This document shows, in pieces, positions 35,216 through 43,184 of a stretch of 64,000 nucleotides of DNA. How positions within the stretch are numbered: the first letter of the stretch is position 1; every line of letters begins with the position of its first letter. This DNA is from Streptomyces sp. ISL-12. GTDB lineage: Bacteria > Actinomycetota > Actinomycetes > Streptomycetales > Streptomycetaceae. A model generated the notes under the pieces. It had not been told where the DNA came from. It saw only the letters and a program-made list of their open reading frames with translations, and searched no databases. The position numbers were made by a program, and so were the translations under genes. The DNA lies in contig NZ_JAGGOO010000084.1 in assembly GCF_018614415.1 (NCBI RefSeq), positions 1 through 64,000 on the forward strand, written 5' to 3'.

Positions 35216-36721
35216 CTAGTACGAGAAGGCCATCGGCTTGTCGGCGTCACGGGCCTCGCCGCCGATCTTCGTGGGCGGGTTGAGGTCCGCCTCGGTGAGT
35301 TCGGGCGGGCCGGCCTTGACGTACTTCGCCATCAGCCTGACCTCGATGACGGCCAGGACGGCGTAGAGCAGGGTGAAGGCGGTCATCGAGATGACGACCT
35401 CGGTCGTCGAGACGCCGGGGGAGACCGCGTCGCGGGTCTGGAAGAGGCCGTAGACGACCCAGGGCTGACGGCCCATCTCGGTGAAGATCCAGCCCCAGGA
35501 GTTGGCGATCAGCGGGAAGCCCATCGTCCACAGGGACAGCAGCCAGTACAGGCGGGTGAGGCGGTTGCCGAGCGGCTTCCTCAGCAGGACCAGGTGCGGC
35601 ACCTCGTCGTCACCGGTCCGCCAGGCGGCGGGCAGCAGGAACTTCTTCCGCGTCAGCCACAGCCCGGCCAGGCCGAGCGTGAAGGACGCCATCCCGAAGC
35701 CGATCATCCAGCGGAAGCCCCAGTAGGCGACGGGGACGATGGGCTTGTAGTCGCCGGGACCGAACTTCTCCTGCTCTGCCTTGTTGGTGTCGTTGATGCC
35801 GGGCACGTACGAGTCGAAGTCGCTGTGGGCGAGGAAGGACAGCAGGCCCGGGATCTCCAGGGCGACCTTGTTGTGGCCCTCGTCGACGTCCCCGTAGGCG
35901 AAGACGGAGAAGGGCGCCGGTTCCTCGCCGTCCCACAGCGCCTCGGCCGCGGCCATCTTCATCGGCTGCTGCTCGTACATGACCTTGCCGAGGGTGTCGC
36001 CGCTGATCGCGGTGAGCAGGCCGCCGACGGCGAGGGTGACCAGGCCGAGGCGGAGCGAGGTCCGCATCACCGGGATGTGCTTCTTGCGCCGCAGGTGGAA
36101 GGCGGCGATGCCGACCATGAAGGCGCCGCCGGTCAGGAAGGCCGCGGAGAAGCTGTGGAAGACCTGGTTGAGCGCGGTGTTCTGGGTGAGGACCTGCCAG
36201 AAGTCGGTCAGCTCCGCCCGGCCCTTCTCCTCGTTGATCCGGTACCCGACGGGGTGCTGCATCCAGGAGTTGGCCGCGAGGATGAAGTACGCCGACAGCA
36301 GCGTGCCGATCGAGACCATCCAGATGCAGGCCAGGTGGATCTTCTTGGGCAGCTTGTCCCAGCCGAAGATCCACAGGCCGATGAAGGTCGACTCGAAGAA
36401 GAAGGCGATCAGCGCCTCGAAGGCCAGCGGGGCGCCGAAGATGTCCCCGACGAAGCGGGAGTAGTCGGACCAGTTCATGCCGAACTGGAACTCCTGGACG
36501 ATGCCCGTGACCACGCCCATCGCGATGTTGATCAGGAAGAGCTTGCCCCAGAACTTGGTCGCCTGGAGGTACTTCTCCTTGCCGGTGCGCACCCAGGCGG
36601 TCTCCAGACCGGCCGTGAGGGCGGCCAGGGAGATGGTCAGGGGTACGAACAGGAAGTGGTAGACGGTCGTGATGCCGAACTGCCAGCGCGCCAGGGTCTC
36701 CGGCGCCAGGGCCAAGTCCAC
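35216..36721 (-). CDS. cydA: Cytochrome bd ubiquinol/menaquinol oxidase subunit I
   Basis: This 501-residue haem-carrying subunit has about nine membrane segments. H22 in YHFLFVPLT is the probable haem ligand, followed by the conserved FWGKLFLINIAMGVVTGIVQEFQFGMNWSDYSRFVGDIFG region and a periplasmic quinol-binding loop. The Q loop is short, as expected in actinobacteria. GTG 36721 is the start, with GAGGAGAG upstream. Expression is expected to depend on Rex, given the operator 84 bp upstream, so the operon would be induced when NADH/NAD+ rises under oxygen limitation. Confidence 0.96.
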   Translation of the reverse strand: MDLALAPETLARWQFGITTVYHFLFVPLTISLAALTAGLETAWVRTGKEKYLQATKFWGKLFLINIAMGVVTGIVQEFQFGMNWSDYSRFVGDIFGAPLAFEALIAFFFESTFIGLWIFGWDKLPKKIHLACIWMVSIGTLLSAYFILAANSWMQHPVGYRINEEKGRAELTDFWQVLTQNTALNQVFHSFSAAFLTGGAFMVGIAAFHLRRKKHIPVMRTSLRLGLVTLAVGGLLTAISGDTLGKVMYEQQPMKMAAAEALWDGEEPAPFSVFAYGDVDEGHNKVALEIPGLLSFLAHSDFDSYVPGINDTNKAEQEKFGPGDYKPIVPVAYWGFRWMIGFGMASFTLGLAGLWLTRKKFLLPAAWRTGDDEVPHLVLLRKPLGNRLTRLYWLLSLWTMGFPLIANSWGWIFTEMGRQPWVVYGLFQTRDAVSPGVSTTEVVISMTAFTLLYAVLAVIEVRLMAKYVKAGPPELTEADLNPPTKIGGEARDADKPMAFSY

Positions 36722-36804
36722 GTCGTCACTCTCCTCACATCGCCGTGGTCAGCGGCAGATTGTGCGTGTACGACACACCCATATCGGGAGCGATCCGACA
36801 CGCT

Positions 36805-36820
36805 TGTGAACGCGTTCACA
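36805..36820. promoter_or_regulatory. Rex operator upstream of cydA
   Basis: TGTGAACGCGTTCACA is a perfect 16-bp palindrome matching the Streptomyces Rex operator, and a second half-site TTCACAA follows. It lies 84 bp upstream of the cydA start, where Rex is known to repress the cyd operon in S. coelicolor until NADH rises. Confidence 0.9.
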
Positions 36821-36939
36821 TTCACAAGCAATTATGACCTACAGCTTTTCAACGCCGGAAGGGGGGTCCCCTGTGACGTCAACCCCTCGGGCGGGCCTTT
36901 CTGGAGGCCGTTGAGCGCCGTACCTGGCACGGAAGGCCC

Positions 36940-36953
36940 GTTTCACGTGAAAC
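36940..36953. other. parS site upstream of the cyd operon
   Basis: Exact GTTTCACGTGAAAC in the 338-bp gap between convergently placed control regions: about 220 bp upstream of cydA and just before the hairpin that ends the aminotransferase transcript. Confidence 0.88.
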
Positions 36954-36974
36954 GGCCGCGAACAGGGCACGAAA

Positions 36975-37016
36975 AGGCGCCCCGCAGAGTGACCAACACC
37001 ACTCCACGAGGCGCCT
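36975..37016 (-). terminator. Hairpin downstream of the aminotransferase gene
   Basis: Arms AGGCGCC (36975-36981) and GGCGCCT (37010-37016) with an inner GAGTG/CACTC stem. It lies 44 bp past the stop of the aminotransferase gene (minus strand), upstream of the parS and Rex sites. The stem is interrupted, so it is a moderate-quality terminator. Confidence 0.6.
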
Positions 37017-37059
37017 CGGCCTCCTGAACCGCCGCCTGACCCGCCTCCTGAACCGCGCC

Positions 37060-38139
37060 CTACAGCCCCTTGCGGAACCCCTCAGCCACCTTCAGGAAGA
37101 TGTCGTTCGCCTCGCTCTCCCCCACCGTCACCCGCACCCCGTCACCCGGGAACGGCCGGACCACCACGCCGGCCCGCTCACACGCCTCGGCAAAGGCGAC
37201 CGTGCGCTCCCCCAGCCGCAGCCACACGAAGTTGGCCTGCGTCTCCGGCACCGTCCAGCCCTGGGCCCGCAGGCCGTCGACCACGCGCGTGCGCTCGCAC
37301 ACCAGCGAGCCGACCCGGCCCAGCAGCTCGTCCTCGGCCCGCAGCGAGGCGATCGCCGCCTCCTGCGCGATCTGGCTCACGCCGAACGGCACCGCCGTCT
37401 TGCGCAGCGCCGCCGCCACCGGCTCATGCGCCACGGCGAACCCGACCCGCAGCCCGGCCAGCCCGTACGCCTTGGAGAACGTCCGCAACACGCAGACGTT
37501 GGGCCGCTCCCGGTAGAGCTCGATGCCGTCCGGCACCCGGGGGTCGCGGATGAACTCGCGGTACGCCTCGTCCAGCACCACCAGCACATCGCCGGGCACC
37601 CGGTCCAGGAACCGCTCCAGCTCCTCGCGCCCCACCACCGTGCCGGTCGGGTTGTTGGGGTTGCAGACGAAGATCAGCCGGGTCCGGTCGGTGACCGCGT
37701 CGGCCATGGCGTCCAGGTCGTGCACGTCACCGTCGGTCAGCGGCACCTGGACCGCCGTCGCACCGCTGATCCGCGTGATGATCGGGTACGCCTCGAAGGA
37801 CCGCCAGGCGTAGATCACCTCGTCACCGGGGCCCGCCGTCGCCTGGAGCAGCTGCTGGGCGACACCCACCGAACCGGTGCCGGTGGCCAGGTGGGAGGCC
37901 GGGACACCGAACCGCTCGGACAACTCGGCCATCAACCCCGTACAGGCCATGTCCGGGTAGCGGTTGAAGGAACCGGCCGCCGCGAGGACGGTCTCCATCA
38001 CGCCCGGCAGCGGCGGATACGGGTTCTCGTTGGAGGACAGCTTGTAGGCCGCCGGCCCGTCGGCCGCCGCGGGCTTGCCCGGCTTGTAGGTGGGGATCTC
38101 CTCCAGCTCGGCGCGCAGCTTGGGGCTCGTCTCGCTCAC
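37060..38139 (-). CDS. HisC-like class I/II aminotransferase
   Basis: This 359-residue PLP enzyme is similar to histidinol-phosphate aminotransferase and the related aromatic aminotransferases. Typical segments are YKLSSNENPYPPLPGV, FNRYPD, CNPNNPTGTVV, VVLDEAYREF and the PLP-lysine motif TFSKAYGLAGLRVG. No histidine-biosynthesis genes are nearby, so it may be a second HisC or an aromatic-acid transaminase. pheA 19 kb away fits the latter only weakly. GTG 38139 is fixed by GAGGAGG six nt upstream, rather than the longer ATG 38163. It is divergent from the LacI-type gene. Confidence 0.88.
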   Translation of the reverse strand: MSETSPKLRAELEEIPTYKPGKPAAADGPAAYKLSSNENPYPPLPGVMETVLAAAGSFNRYPDMACTGLMAELSERFGVPASHLATGTGSVGVAQQLLQATAGPGDEVIYAWRSFEAYPIITRISGATAVQVPLTDGDVHDLDAMADAVTDRTRLIFVCNPNNPTGTVVGREELERFLDRVPGDVLVVLDEAYREFIRDPRVPDGIELYRERPNVCVLRTFSKAYGLAGLRVGFAVAHEPVAAALRKTAVPFGVSQIAQEAAIASLRAEDELLGRVGSLVCERTRVVDGLRAQGWTVPETQANFVWLRLGERTVAFAEACERAGVVVRPFPGDGVRVTVGESEANDIFLKVAEGFRKGL

Positions 38140-38539
38140 CGCAGTCCTCCTCGTGACCACCACCGGCTTCGAATACTTCTCACCTTATGAGGATTGGGCT
38201 CCGGTGCGTACAGGCGAGGACGAGCCACCCCGCCCCACCGACATCAGGGGCATCAGCACCCGAAGGCGTACGTTCCACAGGGGCGCCCCTACATATATCT
38301 ATGCGCCGGTGGCTCGCGCCGTGGCGCGCGTCCCCCGTAGTGGTGAGTTGAGACCTCTTCGCAACATCGCACTCTTGGCAGGCCCACGTGCACCGACACA
38401 CTACGTCCGTGGGTAGCGAGACGTAACTGGCTTACTTTCCAAGGCAGTTGATCCACCTCAGCCATGCAGAAACGTGCCTGTCAACGCGTGCATATGCGTC
38501 CGCCCTACCCCACTCCATGAGCCCTACTATCGGCTCGCC
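38140..38539. other. 400-bp divergent promoter region
   Basis: No gene is supported. The region is more AT-rich than its surroundings, with TACATATATCTATG near 38290 and TGGCTTACTTTCC near 38427, and should hold the promoters of the aminotransferase (leftward) and LacI-type (rightward) genes. I see no clear LacI-type palindrome. Confidence 0.5.
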
Positions 38540-39652
38540 ATGACAGCAGCAGGGAAGCACCAGGTGAGCCGCGCGGAAACCTCACGTCGAGGCAGTCGGC
38601 CGGGCCGGGCGGGCATCAGAGACGTCGCCGCCGCCGCCGGAGTCTCCATCACGACCGTCTCCGATGCCCTCAACGGCAAGGGCAGGCTCCCGGACGCCAC
38701 CCGCCGCCATGTCCGCGAGGTCGCCGACCGGCTGGGCTACCGGCCGTCGGCCGCCGCACGGACACTGCGCACCGGCAAGTCGGGACTCATCGGCCTGACG
38801 GTGACGACGTACGGGAATGAACCTTTCACCTTCACGGAGTTCGCGTACTTCGCCGAGATGGCGCGGGCCGCCACGTCGGCCGCGCTGGCCCGCGGCTACG
38901 CGCTGGTCATCCTCCCCGCGACCTCCCGCCACGACGTGTGGTCCAACGTCGCCCTGGACGGCACGGTCGTCATCGACCCCTCCGACCAGGACCCGGTCGT
39001 CAGCGAACTGGTCCGCCAGGGACTGCCGGTCGTCTCCGACGGCCGCCCGGCCGGGACGCTCCCGGTCACGGCCTGGGTGGACAACGACCACGAGGCGGCC
39101 GTCCTCGGCATCCTCGACCACCTCGCCGACGCCGGCGCCCGCCGCATCGGCCTGCTCACCGGCACCACCACCGACACCTACACCCACCTGTCGACCACCG
39201 CGTACCTGCGCTGGTGCGAGCGCGTCGGCCAGGACCCGGTCTACGAGGCCTACCCGGCGCACGACCCGTGCGCGGGCGCCGTCGCCGCCGACCGGCTGCT
39301 CGCCCGCCCGGACCGGCCCGACGCCGTCTACGGCCTCTTCGACCCCAACGGCACCGACCTGCTCGCCGCGGCCCGCCGCTACGGGCTGCGCGTCCCCGAC
39401 GACCTGCTGCTGGTCTGCTGCAGCGAGTCCACCGTGTACGCCAACACCGAGCCGCCCATCACCACGCTGTCGCTCAAGCCGCGCCGGATCGGCACGGCCG
39501 TGGTGCAGCTGCTGATCGACGCCATCGAGAGCGTCGAGGCCAACCAACCGGTCGAGCAGGTGATACCGACCGAGCTGATCGTGCGGACTTCCTCACAGCG
39601 CCGGCCGCCCCGCACGACCGTCAGCCCGCCGCGCTCGCCCGAGGGTCAGTAG
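38540..39652 (+). CDS. LacI-family transcriptional regulator
   Basis: This 370-residue regulator has an N-terminal helix-turn-helix (IRDVAAAAGVSITTVSDALN, residues ~27-46), the hinge helix (RPSAAARTLRTGKSG) and a C-terminal periplasmic-binding-protein-like effector domain (TAWVDNDHEAAVLGILDHL, ADRLLARPDRPDAVYGLFD). The C-terminal effector site suggests a sugar or nucleoside ligand, but no transport or sugar genes are adjacent, so the target is unknown. ATG 38540 has no clear Shine-Dalgarno; a GTG at 38564 (VSRAET) is an alternative. Confidence 0.9.
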   Translation: MTAAGKHQVSRAETSRRGSRPGRAGIRDVAAAAGVSITTVSDALNGKGRLPDATRRHVREVADRLGYRPSAAARTLRTGKSGLIGLTVTTYGNEPFTFTEFAYFAEMARAATSAALARGYALVILPATSRHDVWSNVALDGTVVIDPSDQDPVVSELVRQGLPVVSDGRPAGTLPVTAWVDNDHEAAVLGILDHLADAGARRIGLLTGTTTDTYTHLSTTAYLRWCERVGQDPVYEAYPAHDPCAGAVAADRLLARPDRPDAVYGLFDPNGTDLLAAARRYGLRVPDDLLLVCCSESTVYANTEPPITTLSLKPRRIGTAVVQLLIDAIESVEANQPVEQVIPTELIVRTSSQRRPPRTTVSPPRSPEGQ

Positions 39653-39916
39653 GAACCGCGGGAGCGCTCCCTCTTCGGGGGTCGGGGATCGGCGGGGAAG
39701 ACGGGGCAAGAGGTGACCGTGAGGTGACTGAGGGGCAGGAGAAGAGCGGGCCAATCGGGGCGAAAGCCGCGTCACGACGGGGACCTGTTCCGATTCACCA
39801 CCCCTGGGTCATCACACAGCGCGATCCGCATTCCTATGATGGGCCCACGACACCGCGGGCCGCTGCGACCAGGCAGTCCGAAGCGGTGCAGATGCGGCGC
39901 GATGGTGGAGGGGTCG

Positions 39917-40993
39917 ATGACTCAGGGGGCCGGTCAGGGACCCGAGGTGGAGCGGACGGCGACGTTGCGCGACTTCCGAGTACCCGCGTACGTCCACGAG
40001 ACCGGTCCGTACGGCCAGGGCGCGCACCCCGGCGACACCGTCCCGGCGCCCGAGACGGCCGTGCCGGACGGGTACACCCCCACCGAGCGCGACCTGCCCG
40101 TCATCGACCGGCAGGACACGGTCCCGGTGGCCGTCGAGCCCGTACCGGCCCCGGCGGCGCCGCCCGCCCCGGGCCCCGGGCCGCTGTACGTCGTGGGTGA
40201 CGTGCACGGTTATCTCGACGAGCTGGTGGCCGCGCTCCAGGAGCAGCACCTGATCGACGCCGAGGGCCAGTGGTGCGCGGGCACCGCCCGCCTGTGGTTC
40301 CTCGGTGACTTCACCGACCGCGGCCCGGACGGCATCGGCGTCATCGACCTGGTGATGCGGCTGTCCGCCGAGGCCGCCGCGGCCGGCGGTTACTGCAAGG
40401 CGCTGATGGGCAATCACGAGCTGCTGCTGCTCGGGGCCAAGCGGTTCGGGGACACGCCCGTCAACTCGGGCGCGGGCACCGCCACCTTCCAGGCGGCCTG
40501 GCTGCTGAACGGCGGCCAGAAGACCGACATGGACCGCCTCCAGGACCACCATCTGCAGTGGATGGCCCGGCTCGACGCCGTGGAGGAGGTCGACGGCCAT
40601 CTCCTCGTCCACTCCGACACCACCGCCTACCTCGACTACGGCGGTTCCATCGAAGAGGTCAACGACACCATCCACGACACGCTCACGCGCAACGACGCGG
40701 ACGAGGTGTGGGACCTGTTCCGCAAGTTCACCAAGCGCTTCTCCTTCCGCGACGAGGGCGGCGCCGACGCCGTGCGCTCACTGCTGGACACCTACGGCGG
40801 CGCCCGCATCGTGCACGGGCACAGCCCCATCCCGTATCTCCTCGGCGAGGTCGGGTCCGAGGACGGCGAGGACGACTCCGGTCCGACGGTCGAAGGACCG
40901 CATGTCTACGCCGACGGACTCGCCATCGCGATGGACGGCGGCGTGACCATGGCCGGAAAACTGCTGGTCCAGCAACTGCCGATGCCCGACTGA
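39917..40993 (+). CDS. Calcineurin-like metallophosphatase
   Basis: This 358-residue protein has a ~90-residue Pro-rich variable N-terminus, followed by a metallophosphatase core. The motifs are GDVHGYLDEL (metal site 1), GDFTDRGPDG (bridging D), MGNHELLLLG (catalytic N-H), a histidine in LLVHSDT, and VHGHSPIP. These are the PPP-type motifs, so Ser/Thr protein phosphatase or diadenosine-tetraphosphatase activity is possible. ATG 39917 has GGAGG six nt upstream. Upstream in-frame codons would add only a few residues. It is not obviously co-transcribed with its neighbours. Confidence 0.87.
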   Translation: MTQGAGQGPEVERTATLRDFRVPAYVHETGPYGQGAHPGDTVPAPETAVPDGYTPTERDLPVIDRQDTVPVAVEPVPAPAAPPAPGPGPLYVVGDVHGYLDELVAALQEQHLIDAEGQWCAGTARLWFLGDFTDRGPDGIGVIDLVMRLSAEAAAAGGYCKALMGNHELLLLGAKRFGDTPVNSGAGTATFQAAWLLNGGQKTDMDRLQDHHLQWMARLDAVEEVDGHLLVHSDTTAYLDYGGSIEEVNDTIHDTLTRNDADEVWDLFRKFTKRFSFRDEGGADAVRSLLDTYGGARIVHGHSPIPYLLGEVGSEDGEDDSGPTVEGPHVYADGLAIAMDGGVTMAGKLLVQQLPMPD

Positions 40994-41175
40994 GCGTCCC
41001 CGGGACGGCCCGGTCCCCGGCGGCGGACATGCGGGCCGGCACCCAATTTCTGGAAACCCCCTGTCACCGCGCGGCGTCACCGCTCTACCATCGGCTTATC
41101 CGTAGCAGGCTCCCCTCCGTTTCTGCCCGACGGCTCGTTGGCATGCGAGCCCCAAGCCCTACGGAGCATCGGGGG

Positions 41176-42054
41176 ATGCACATGAACAGCGTTCCGCAGC
41201 ACCTGTTGAACGAGGACCGCCAAGAATACGAGCGGGTTCTCAACGAGGCGCTGCGCTCCGCACCACACCGCCCGGAACTGGCCGCTGTGGGACAGCGGCT
41301 CAGCTCGGATCAACTGCGCACCATGGCGCTCAGCGCCACCGCCCTGATCACCGCGGCGGCGGCGACCGAGTACCAGCACTATGTGAAGGTCCGCGAGGAA
41401 CTGCGTCACCCGGCGCCGTCCGCCTCGCCGTCGTCCGCCCGCGAACCGGGTCCCGCCGAGTCCGGTACGCACTCGATGGGCCTCGCCGCCACCATGGGCG
41501 AGGTCGTCGAGAGCGCCGGCGCGGGCGCGGGCGCCGTCATCACGGTCCTGGCTCCCGTCCTGACCGGCACCGCGGCCGCGATCTTCCTGCTCGTCGGGTA
41601 CGTCCTGAAGGTGATCGCGCCGGAGCAGGCGTTCGCCCGGACCATGCTCACCGCCGGCTGGGTGTTCGGTGCCCTGACGGCGATCACCATCCTCGTGGCC
41701 GCCGTCGGCCTGCTGACCACCGCGCTGCGCAACCGCCCCTCGGCCGAGGCCGCGGCGTACGGCGAACGCGACGGGGAGGTGAGGCGGGCCAGGGAAGCCT
41801 GGCGTGCGGCCCTGCTGGAGCAGGGCATCGTGCCGTTCCTGCGGGACGCCCTGGCCGATCCGGCCGCGGCGCCGGCAGCGGCGACCGGCGGTACGGGGCC
41901 GTCCGCACCGTCCAGCCGTATTCCGCAACTCGGCTACGGACGCCCCGGCTTCAGCAGCCCCGACGAGGGCTCGGGCGCCGGTTCGCGCCCGAGTTACTCG
42001 AGCCCGGACTACTCCAGCCCGGACTTCGGCGGACCGGAACACCGGCCCGAGTGA
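41176..42054 (+). CDS. Membrane protein of unknown function
   Basis: This 292-residue protein has a soluble helical N-terminus (HLLNEDRQEYERVLNEALRS). Two hydrophobic segments follow, at residues ~120-140 (AGAVITVLAPVLTGTAAAIF) and ~160-185 (TMLTAGWVFGALTAITILVA). The C-terminus is low-complexity, Gly/Ser/Pro-rich, with repeated YSSPD/FSSPD. I recognise no family. Start is ATG 41176 or 41182, the latter better spaced from GGGGG. Similar Ser/Pro tails mark many Streptomyces membrane proteins. A large hairpin after the stop closes the transcript. Confidence 0.75.
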   Translation: MHMNSVPQHLLNEDRQEYERVLNEALRSAPHRPELAAVGQRLSSDQLRTMALSATALITAAAATEYQHYVKVREELRHPAPSASPSSAREPGPAESGTHSMGLAATMGEVVESAGAGAGAVITVLAPVLTGTAAAIFLLVGYVLKVIAPEQAFARTMLTAGWVFGALTAITILVAAVGLLTTALRNRPSAEAAAYGERDGEVRRAREAWRAALLEQGIVPFLRDALADPAAAPAAATGGTGPSAPSSRIPQLGYGRPGFSSPDEGSGAGSRPSYSSPDYSSPDFGGPEHRPE

Positions 42055-42060
42055 CCACCA

Positions 42061-42106
42061 GTGTGCGCTCCCCGGCGGGCAGGTCCCGCCCTGGGGGAGC
42101 GCACAC
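42061..42106. terminator. Long two-tier hairpin between convergent genes
   Basis: Outer arms 42061-42073 and 42094-42106 (13 bp) and an inner stem GGCGGG/CCCGCC make a near-continuous ~19-bp hairpin right after the membrane protein stop. It can act for both the rightward gene and the convergent gene ending at 42230. The following 100 bp are degenerate CACCGGATGCCTCC-type repeats without a gene. Confidence 0.75.
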
Positions 42107-42229
42107 CGGTCGCGCACCGGATGCCTCCCTGGTGGCACATCGGACGGCTCCCCGGTGGCGCACCGGATGCCTCCTTGGGGGCGCACCGGGTGGCCGTCTC
42201 CTCCTGTTACCTGTGGACGCCGACCCATG

Positions 42230-43102
42230 TCACCGGGCCGGCCGGACGGCACGGCTCAGCCTGGGTTGTGAGCGCAAGGCCGCCAGCCTGCGATGATCAT
42301 CGGGACCGGACAGGCTCTCGCCCACGGCCAACAGCGACAGGAGCTGCACGGGACGCCCGGCCGACGCCGCCGCCTCCAGCTTGTGATGGCCGTCGAGCAG
42401 GAAATGCGTCAGCCCCCAGTGCTCGTACTCGTCGGTCGAGTGGAGACTCACCGCGGGCCGGCACAGATCCAGCGTCGACACCGCGACCGCCGTCGGCACG
42501 GTTCCGCCCCGCATCCGCTCGGCGTACTCCGCCACCCGTTCCCGGTCGTTCCACAGCGGAGGCACCATGGGTACGACGAACTCGTAGAGGTGCGCGGTGT
42601 CGTCCACCACTGTCTCGAACGTGCGGTAGTACGGCGTGCGCGGGTGCTCCGGGAGGCCCCAGAACTGGTCGGGTCCCCACGTGGCCACCTGCTCGGTGCT
42701 GAAGTAGTCGCCCTCCTGCCCCGGAGTGACCAACCGCGGCTCGACACGGAGCAGCAAGGGAAGGTAGTCGCCTTCCGGGAGCAGGGAGCCGAACGCACCC
42801 AGGATGCCGTCGTCCAGGTCGGAGACCCGGCCGGCGAGGAGTTCCCGCATGCCCTCCGACGACAGCGTCTGGTCGGCTCCCTCCAGCCGCTGGAACAGGA
42901 ACTGGCACGTCCCGCACCACATGGAGAGCTCGAACGCGGGCTTCCCGTCGAGCACCAGCAGCCTGCGCCGCGGCGCCGTCCCCGGGCCGTGGGGTTCCGT
43001 CTCGAACCTCAGTCTCGCCTCGGGTCCGGGACTTCCGAGCCGGCGCGGCTCGCCGGCGACCATGCTCATCACCCGCACGACCGTACGAGGACCCACCGCC
43101 AC
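42230..43102 (-). CDS. Unrecognised protein with ParB-like segment
   Basis: This 290-residue soluble protein has good codon bias. I do not recognise a family with confidence. A CxxC pair lies near residue 63 (MWCGTCQFLF), and a segment near residue 240 (THFLLDGHHKLEAAASAGRP) resembles the DGHHR-type motif of ParB/Srx-like domains that bind nucleotides. The middle part is rich in W/Y/F. The start is uncertain: GTG 43102 gives the longest frame, but codons before ATG 43069 have poor GC bias, so 43069 or 43060 may be correct. It faces the membrane protein gene and lies upstream of thiC. Confidence 0.7.
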   Translation of the reverse strand: MAVGPRTVVRVMSMVAGEPRRLGSPGPEARLRFETEPHGPGTAPRRRLLVLDGKPAFELSMWCGTCQFLFQRLEGADQTLSSEGMRELLAGRVSDLDDGILGAFGSLLPEGDYLPLLLRVEPRLVTPGQEGDYFSTEQVATWGPDQFWGLPEHPRTPYYRTFETVVDDTAHLYEFVVPMVPPLWNDRERVAEYAERMRGGTVPTAVAVSTLDLCRPAVSLHSTDEYEHWGLTHFLLDGHHKLEAAASAGRPVQLLSLLAVGESLSGPDDHRRLAALRSQPRLSRAVRPAR

Positions 43103-43184
43103 GCACCAAGCCGGTTCCCGGAACCAGCCCTTACGGGCGAGGGCTGGGTGGCGCCGCTCAGCGTCGGAGCCACCCAGTCGCCTC

